From contig NZ_JABUXR010000007.1 of the NCBI RefSeq assembly GCF_014838745.1, forward strand, positions 26,958-90,957: a stretch of 64,000 nucleotides of DNA, in the 5' to 3' direction. The notes under the pieces are model-generated. The model saw only the letters and a list, made by a program, of their open reading frames with translations. It did no database searches and was not told the origin of the DNA. Made by a program: the position numbers and the translations under genes. Below, one piece after another: positions 59,710-64,000 of the stretch (within the stretch, counting starts at the first letter, position 1; every line of letters starts with the position of its first letter). Origin of the DNA: Limosilactobacillus urinaemulieris (lineage in GTDB: Bacteria > Bacillota > Bacilli > Lactobacillales > Lactobacillaceae).

Positions 59710-61944
59710 CTAAATTTGATCGCCATTAATGGCAGCCCGATCTTCTTTTGAATCGAATTGACGATTTTGTTCAAACTGAGCAGCCGACTTAATCATTGAA
59801 GAACTCATATGCTTTACTCGGTGGATGATTTCCTCGTGCCGACCATGAACCATTGGCCGCTGTTGTGGATTACCTAAGTAGCCACAAGTCCGCTTAACAA
59901 CATCACACGTTGCTGGATCATGGTTTCCACATTGCGGACACTTAAATCCACGTGCGGTTGCCTCAAACTCACCTTTAAACCCACACTTAAAGCATTGATC
60001 AATTGCAGTATTTGTTCCTAAGTAACCGACATGATCATACGCCCAGTCCCAAACTGCTTCGAGCGCCTTAGGATTTTGGCGAAGGTTTGGATATTCGCAA
60101 TAGTGGATAAAGCCACCTGCAGCTTGGTATGGAAATGCTTCTTCAAATTCTAGCTTTTCAAATGGTGTTGGGTGCTTGCGAACATCATAGTGGAAACTAT
60201 TAGTGTAATATTCCTTATCAGTAACATCTTCAATCCGACCAAACTTCTTGAGGTCATCTTGACAGAAAGTATCAGTTAATGATTCAGCAGGAGTTGAGTA
60301 AAGACTATAATGGTAGCCCTCTTCACTTTCCCACTTAGCACAAAGTTCATGCATCGCCTTAGCAATCGAAACCGCAAAGTCATGAGCTTCCTGGTTATAT
60401 TCCCAATTTGAACCATAAAAAGTAGTGCAAACTTCATATAATCCAATGTATCCCAAAGAAATAGTTGCTCGGCTATTCTTAAAGACTTCATCAACACTAT
60501 CAGTCCGCTTTAGTCGCTTACCAAACGCACCGTACATGTAAAGCAATGGCGCATTTTCGGGCTTAGCCTGCTTTGTCCGGGCAATTCGGTACTTCAAGGC
60601 AGTGTGACAAATATTCATCTTTTCTTGGAAAATTTGCCAAAAGAGTTCCTTATCACCTTGAGCTTCAAGGGCAATCCGCGGTAAGTTAACCGTTACAACT
60701 CCAAGATTCATTCGACCAGAATTAACCTCTTTACCAGTTTCCGGGTCTTTCCACCCTTGTAAGAACGAACGACATCCCATTGGCGTCTTAAAACTACCAG
60801 TGATTTCTTTGATTTTATCGTACATTAATAGGTCCGGGTACATCCGCTTAGTTGAACATTCAAGTGCAAGCTGCTTAATATCATAATTTGGATCACCAGG
60901 TTGTAAGTTTAGTCCACGCTTTAGTGTAAAAATCAATTTAGGGAAGATTGCCGTCCGGTGTTCTTTCCCCAATCCCTTAATTCGGATCTTCAAAATTGCT
61001 TTTTGGATTTCCCGACTAATCCAACTGGTTCCTAGACCAAAGTTGATTGTGGTAAATGGTGTTTGACCCTGGCTTGAATATAGAGTGTTGATCTCATATT
61101 CCAGGGTCTGCATTGCATCATAGATATCCTTCTTTGTCTTCGCCCGAGCAAATTCTTCCCGCTTTTCAGGAGCAATCCACTCCTTAGCATCCTTCATATG
61201 CTTTTGGTAATTCAATTTAGCATATGGTTCCAATAATTGGTCAATCCGGTTAGCGGAACAACCACCATATTGTAACGAAGCTACGTTTGCAATGATTTGG
61301 GACATCTGGGCAGTTGCCGTTTGAATTGAACGTGGTGAAGAAACCCAAGCATTCCCAATTTTGAAGCCATTTTTGAACATTTCATCAAAGTCAATCAGAC
61401 AACAATTAGTTTCGGGAGTCACTGGTGAATAGTCCAAATCATGCCAGTGAATATCGCCACGTAAATGCGCCTTAGCAACTAAGTCAGGTAACATTCTCAA
61501 TCCCAAAGCACGGCTAACGACCCCTGCTTCCAGATCCCGTTGCGTATTAAAAACGTGACTATCCTTATTCGCGTTTTCGTGGACAACTCGAGAATTGCGG
61601 TCAAACAATTGACTAAGCTTGTATTGCGGATCAGTTGCTTCCGCGAAGTTTTCTTCGTCTTGACGGCGATAGTTAACATATTTTTGGGCCAAAATGTTTT
61701 GGTCTGCTTTCTTTAGCCCCGAAATAAATGCCTGTGCAATTTCAATCGTAGAAACTGTTTTCTTTCCCATAAAGGAGAGCAGCTCTTGGTAAACAGCAGC
61801 TTTCGTTTTATCATCAGCAGCTAGTTCTTTTAACACTAAGTCAATCTTATAGCCGTAAAAGGGTGTCTCAGTGCCGTCACGCTTTACAACCTTTACATCG
61901 GTAAGATCTTGTAAACTTGTATCATTCATTAACTCTATTTTCAT
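59710..61944 (-). CDS. nrdD: anaerobic ribonucleoside-triphosphate reductase
   Basis: 744 residues. N-terminal ATP-cone (VVKRDGTETPFYGYKIDLVL), a central barrel with CCLIDFDEMFKNGFKIGNAW, the Zn ribbon CFKCGFKGEFEATARGFKC and CPQCGNHD, and the glycyl radical site RTCGYLGNP near 685, with a 60-residue tail beyond. Makes dNTPs without oxygen. GAGGGG precedes ATG. First gene of nrdD-nrdG-SufD-like. Confidence 0.95.
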   Translation of the reverse strand: MKIELMNDTSLQDLTDVKVVKRDGTETPFYGYKIDLVLKELAADDKTKAAVYQELLSFMGKKTVSTIEIAQAFISGLKKADQNILAQKYVNYRRQDEENFAEATDPQYKLSQLFDRNSRVVHENANKDSHVFNTQRDLEAGVVSRALGLRMLPDLVAKAHLRGDIHWHDLDYSPVTPETNCCLIDFDEMFKNGFKIGNAWVSSPRSIQTATAQMSQIIANVASLQYGGCSANRIDQLLEPYAKLNYQKHMKDAKEWIAPEKREEFARAKTKKDIYDAMQTLEYEINTLYSSQGQTPFTTINFGLGTSWISREIQKAILKIRIKGLGKEHRTAIFPKLIFTLKRGLNLQPGDPNYDIKQLALECSTKRMYPDLLMYDKIKEITGSFKTPMGCRSFLQGWKDPETGKEVNSGRMNLGVVTVNLPRIALEAQGDKELFWQIFQEKMNICHTALKYRIARTKQAKPENAPLLYMYGAFGKRLKRTDSVDEVFKNSRATISLGYIGLYEVCTTFYGSNWEYNQEAHDFAVSIAKAMHELCAKWESEEGYHYSLYSTPAESLTDTFCQDDLKKFGRIEDVTDKEYYTNSFHYDVRKHPTPFEKLEFEEAFPYQAAGGFIHYCEYPNLRQNPKALEAVWDWAYDHVGYLGTNTAIDQCFKCGFKGEFEATARGFKCPQCGNHDPATCDVVKRTCGYLGNPQQRPMVHGRHEEIIHRVKHMSSSMIKSAAQFEQNRQFDSKEDRAAINGDQI

Positions 61945-62305
61945 TTCTGCAGACCCCTCTTTTATTGTTTAACGATTGCTATCTTACTATTGAATAAATT
62001 GAAGAGAAAGGTTGACTTCCCCAGCACAATATGTAGGGGGGTGGGATATTATATCTACTATTTATTGTGATTTTTACTCAATTGAGACAATCTAATTAAG
62101 AATGATAAAGTACAAAGTCCTGCCTTATTAACTTTCTCCTGAATTTTGTATTGAAAATCCGTCTTTTTTCTCTTTCTCATATTATCAATAGATAAATCAC
62201 CTAACTAAGAATTTATTAATCTGGATATATGAAAAACAATTCATGTATAGCTAATCCTTAACTGATCACTTTAATAAAATTCAGTGGAGAGGTCTAAATT
62301 TACGG
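61945..62305. other. intergenic region upstream of nrdD
   Basis: AT-rich, no coding frame. TTGACTTCCCC and GATATTATATC around 62020-62060 may hold the nrdD promoter on the other strand; I cannot place it with certainty. Confidence 0.4.
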
Positions 62306-63498
62306 TTATTTTGTATTGCTTTTTATTTTGATTCCCTTATTAACTCGTGAATCATAAGTTAGCTTAACATATGCAGACATGATAATTGGCAATACGGTTA
62401 CCAAAATCATCAAGCCAAGAATCACAGCAATCGCAACCTGAATTAAAGTCATGATTCCAGATGGGATTAGAGCAGCAAAGGTTCCACTCAAAATAATAAT
62501 TGCCGACATCACAACAGTACCAATAACGGTTGCAGATTGTAGAATATGCTTAACCTGATTGCCGGGATCCACTAGTTCTTCATCTCGATAACGCATCATC
62601 AAGAAAATGCTGTAATCGACTCCTAGCGCGACAAGCATAATAAAGGTAAAAAAGGGTGCATTCCACGTTAACATTTGCTCATGAAGCAAGTGCTGTGCAA
62701 TAAGGGTTGTTAGATTAATGGCAGTATAGTAGGTTCCAACCAGAGTAGCAATAATCACCATTGGTTGAAGAACTGACCGCGTAAAGAACAGTAAAGCAAT
62801 CCCAATACCAATAATCATGATCATAGCAGTCCGTGTGAAGTCTCCCTGAGATAACGTCTCAAGATCAAGATTTTGTGACGTTTGACCACCAATTGCCAAC
62901 TTGGCCTTACTTAATGATGTCGCTTTTATCTGTGCTTTAACATCTTTTTCAAGTTGCTTAACTGTTTTGGCAGCAGCATGGCTATTAGGATCAGCTTTTA
63001 AGACTACTGATAATTGTGTTAATTGACGATTTTTATTCATATAAGTATTGTATGAAGTTACAAAAGATCACTATTATTAAGCTTATTTTGTGGAATGTTT
63101 AACTGGTTACCTGCTGGTGAGTTTCTTAATTCACCAAGATATAACTGGACCTCACTAATTCCATTTTGAACTTTATCTAATCCGCCAATTGCCTGGTTTA
63201 AGCCGGTTTCTAGCTGACTTAACTGACTGGACATTGCTTGTAGTTGGTGATTTAGTTGTTGAACCCCACCGTTAACTTGATTAATGCCACCATTTAACTG
63301 TTGACCTCCACTAGCCAATTGAGTGCCAGCTGCCCTTAGCTGATTTCCAGTACGAACCAGTTCACTACTCCCGCTAGTTAGTTGGCTAATCCCTTGGCTA
63401 AATATTGGAACTTGCTGGTTAATCGTGGTTAATGCTCCCGCTAGCTGACTTGTTCCTTGATTTAATTGACTGGCTGCAAGGTAAAATAAAAGCCTCAC
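62306..63498 (-). pseudogene. MMPL/RND-family exporter, truncated and frameshifted
   Basis: C-terminal half of an MMPL transporter: periplasmic-type heptad region rich in Gln/Leu/Gly (SQLNQGTSQLAGALT) followed, after a frame change near 63052-63056, by KNRQLTQLSVVLKADPN and four or five membrane spans ending in MILVTVLPIIMSAYVKL. Adding one T to TCTTTTG would join the frames as SDLFVTSYNTYMNKNRQ. The N-terminal half is gone: at about 63495 the sequence turns into an unrelated fragment. Dead gene. Confidence 0.8.
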
Positions 63499-63829
63499 CA
63501 GAAGAATTAGGAGAAGCTATCGGGAAATTTGCGAATAAATATTGGATTATAGATTAACTTTGATTTTCTCTTTTTACCGTGTAATGTAGGCACACTATCT
63601 ATTGTCATTTAAGCAGCTAAATGTGGTCGACTTCGTTTTGCTTTAGCTGATGATTCTTGCTTACGCTTATTTGACGATTTTGCCTTAGTGGTAAAACTAG
63701 GCATTATAATTTCATTTTTCTTCCATAGAAAAAGACCTCCTTACTGATAATTTCAGTATAGGAGATCTGAAAAATTAAATATAGGCGTGTTGGTATGGTG
63801 TGCTTACGTTGCTTACAGCAAATTTTTTC
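63499..63829. other. junction debris between exporter remnant and IS
   Basis: A plus-strand fragment reads KASPEELGEAIGKFANKYW then stops at 63557. A minus-strand 31-codon frame at 63609-63704 is rich in Lys and Ser and lacks a clear ribosome site for its ATG. A hairpin AGACCTCCTTACTGA/TCAGTATAGGAGATCT is at about 63733-63768. Likely scars of insertion and deletion. Confidence 0.4.
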
Positions 63830-64000
63830 GGGTATCTGTCAACTGGTATTGATGGATATCGATACCACTCACAGAAATATGGGTGGTATTTTTTATACAA
63901 AAAGACAATCAATTCTTAAAAAGAAAAATTTTTGATTGGCAAAACCATAACAGGTTCGTTTGAGTGCTTTAATTTTTCGATTGATTCCTTCTAAGGGGCC
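63830..64000 (-). mobile_element. right end of an ISL3-family element
   Basis: The transposase end plus about 60 bp to a presumed terminal sequence GGGTATCTGTCAACTGGT at 63830-63847. A hairpin ATACCAC/GTGGTAT with T6 lies between. The rest lies outside the window. The exact boundary is inferred. Confidence 0.5.
63893..64000 (-). CDS. ISL3-family transposase, C-terminal end
   Basis: 35 residues to the stop: GPLEGINRKIKALKRTCYGF, then ANQKFFFLRIDC and LFV. The opening GPLEGINRKIK with the catalytic Glu and following NxxIK is characteristic of ISL3 transposases. Runs off the right edge. Confidence 0.85.
   Translation of the reverse strand, partial: GPLEGINRKIKALKRTCYGFANQKFFFLRIDCLFV

Noticed and set aside
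62005-62030. NrdR box upstream of nrdD
   Set aside because: CACAATATGTAG resembles half of an NrdR box, but a second half at proper spacing is not present.

Overview
The window looks like a low-GC lactobacillus chromosome, most probably Limosilactobacillus (L. reuteri group). The evidence is the aggregation-promoting-factor pair, PepV, an S-MK (SAM-III) riboswitch on metK, a Leu T-box on leuS, the sufCDSUB order, and an ISL3 transposase end. This is an inference from gene content, not a database match.

Positions 1 to about 21,640 are one end of a temperate siphophage prophage inserted at the 3' end of a tRNA-Leu(CAG). Read leftward from the lysogeny switch, the minus strand carries Cro-like and ORF6C/DUF3102 early genes, a replication module (initiator with internal iterons, DnaC-like loader), DUF1064 nuclease, the late regulator ArpU, then a 1.35-kb non-coding stretch. 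That stretch holds five 11-bp-phased repeats, a highly structured RNA candidate and four tRNA or tRNA-like units. Late genes follow: ParB-methyltransferase (split by a G9 tract), terminase, portal and a head protein running off the window. The plus strand carries CI-like repressor, ImmA-type peptidase, several accessory genes (a broken membrane protein, a Ser-rich lipoprotein, a small membrane protein), an Abi_2/AbiF HEPN protein preceded by its own promoter, small RNA and terminator, and the integrase.

Positions 21,780 to 64,000 are core chromosome. In order: a YbjQ-like protein; an unidentified ~340-nt RNA gene with its own promoter and terminator; a CPBP protease; deoxynucleoside kinase; phosphoesterase; organophosphate transporter; two adjacent broken cell-wall enzymes (glucosaminidase and L,D-transpeptidase, each with one in-frame stop); UspA; PepV; NnrD; a MurJ-like flippase; HicB-like protein; T-box/leuS; S-MK/metK; Tag; drug exporter; Fur; amino-acid permease; VanZ; Hsp20 under CIRCE and a CtsR-like box; aldo/keto reductase; the sufCDSUB-sufT operon; two apf paralogues with an unusual repeat-rich 3' UTR; a PEPCK-like protein; thioesterase; an orphan SufD-like gene behind nrdD-nrdG; a frameshifted MMPL transporter; and an ISL3 element entering from the right.

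The most interesting items are the AbiF-type gene with a promoter-RNA-terminator unit whose hairpin swallows the ribosome-binding site, the structured RNA/tRNA block in the phage late leader (candidate GOLLD/ROOL-like ornate RNA), the modular covarying hairpins in both apf 3' UTRs, and the unidentified 340-nt chromosomal RNA. Several genes are broken by single-base homopolymer changes or single stops, so sequence error must be excluded before biology is inferred from them.
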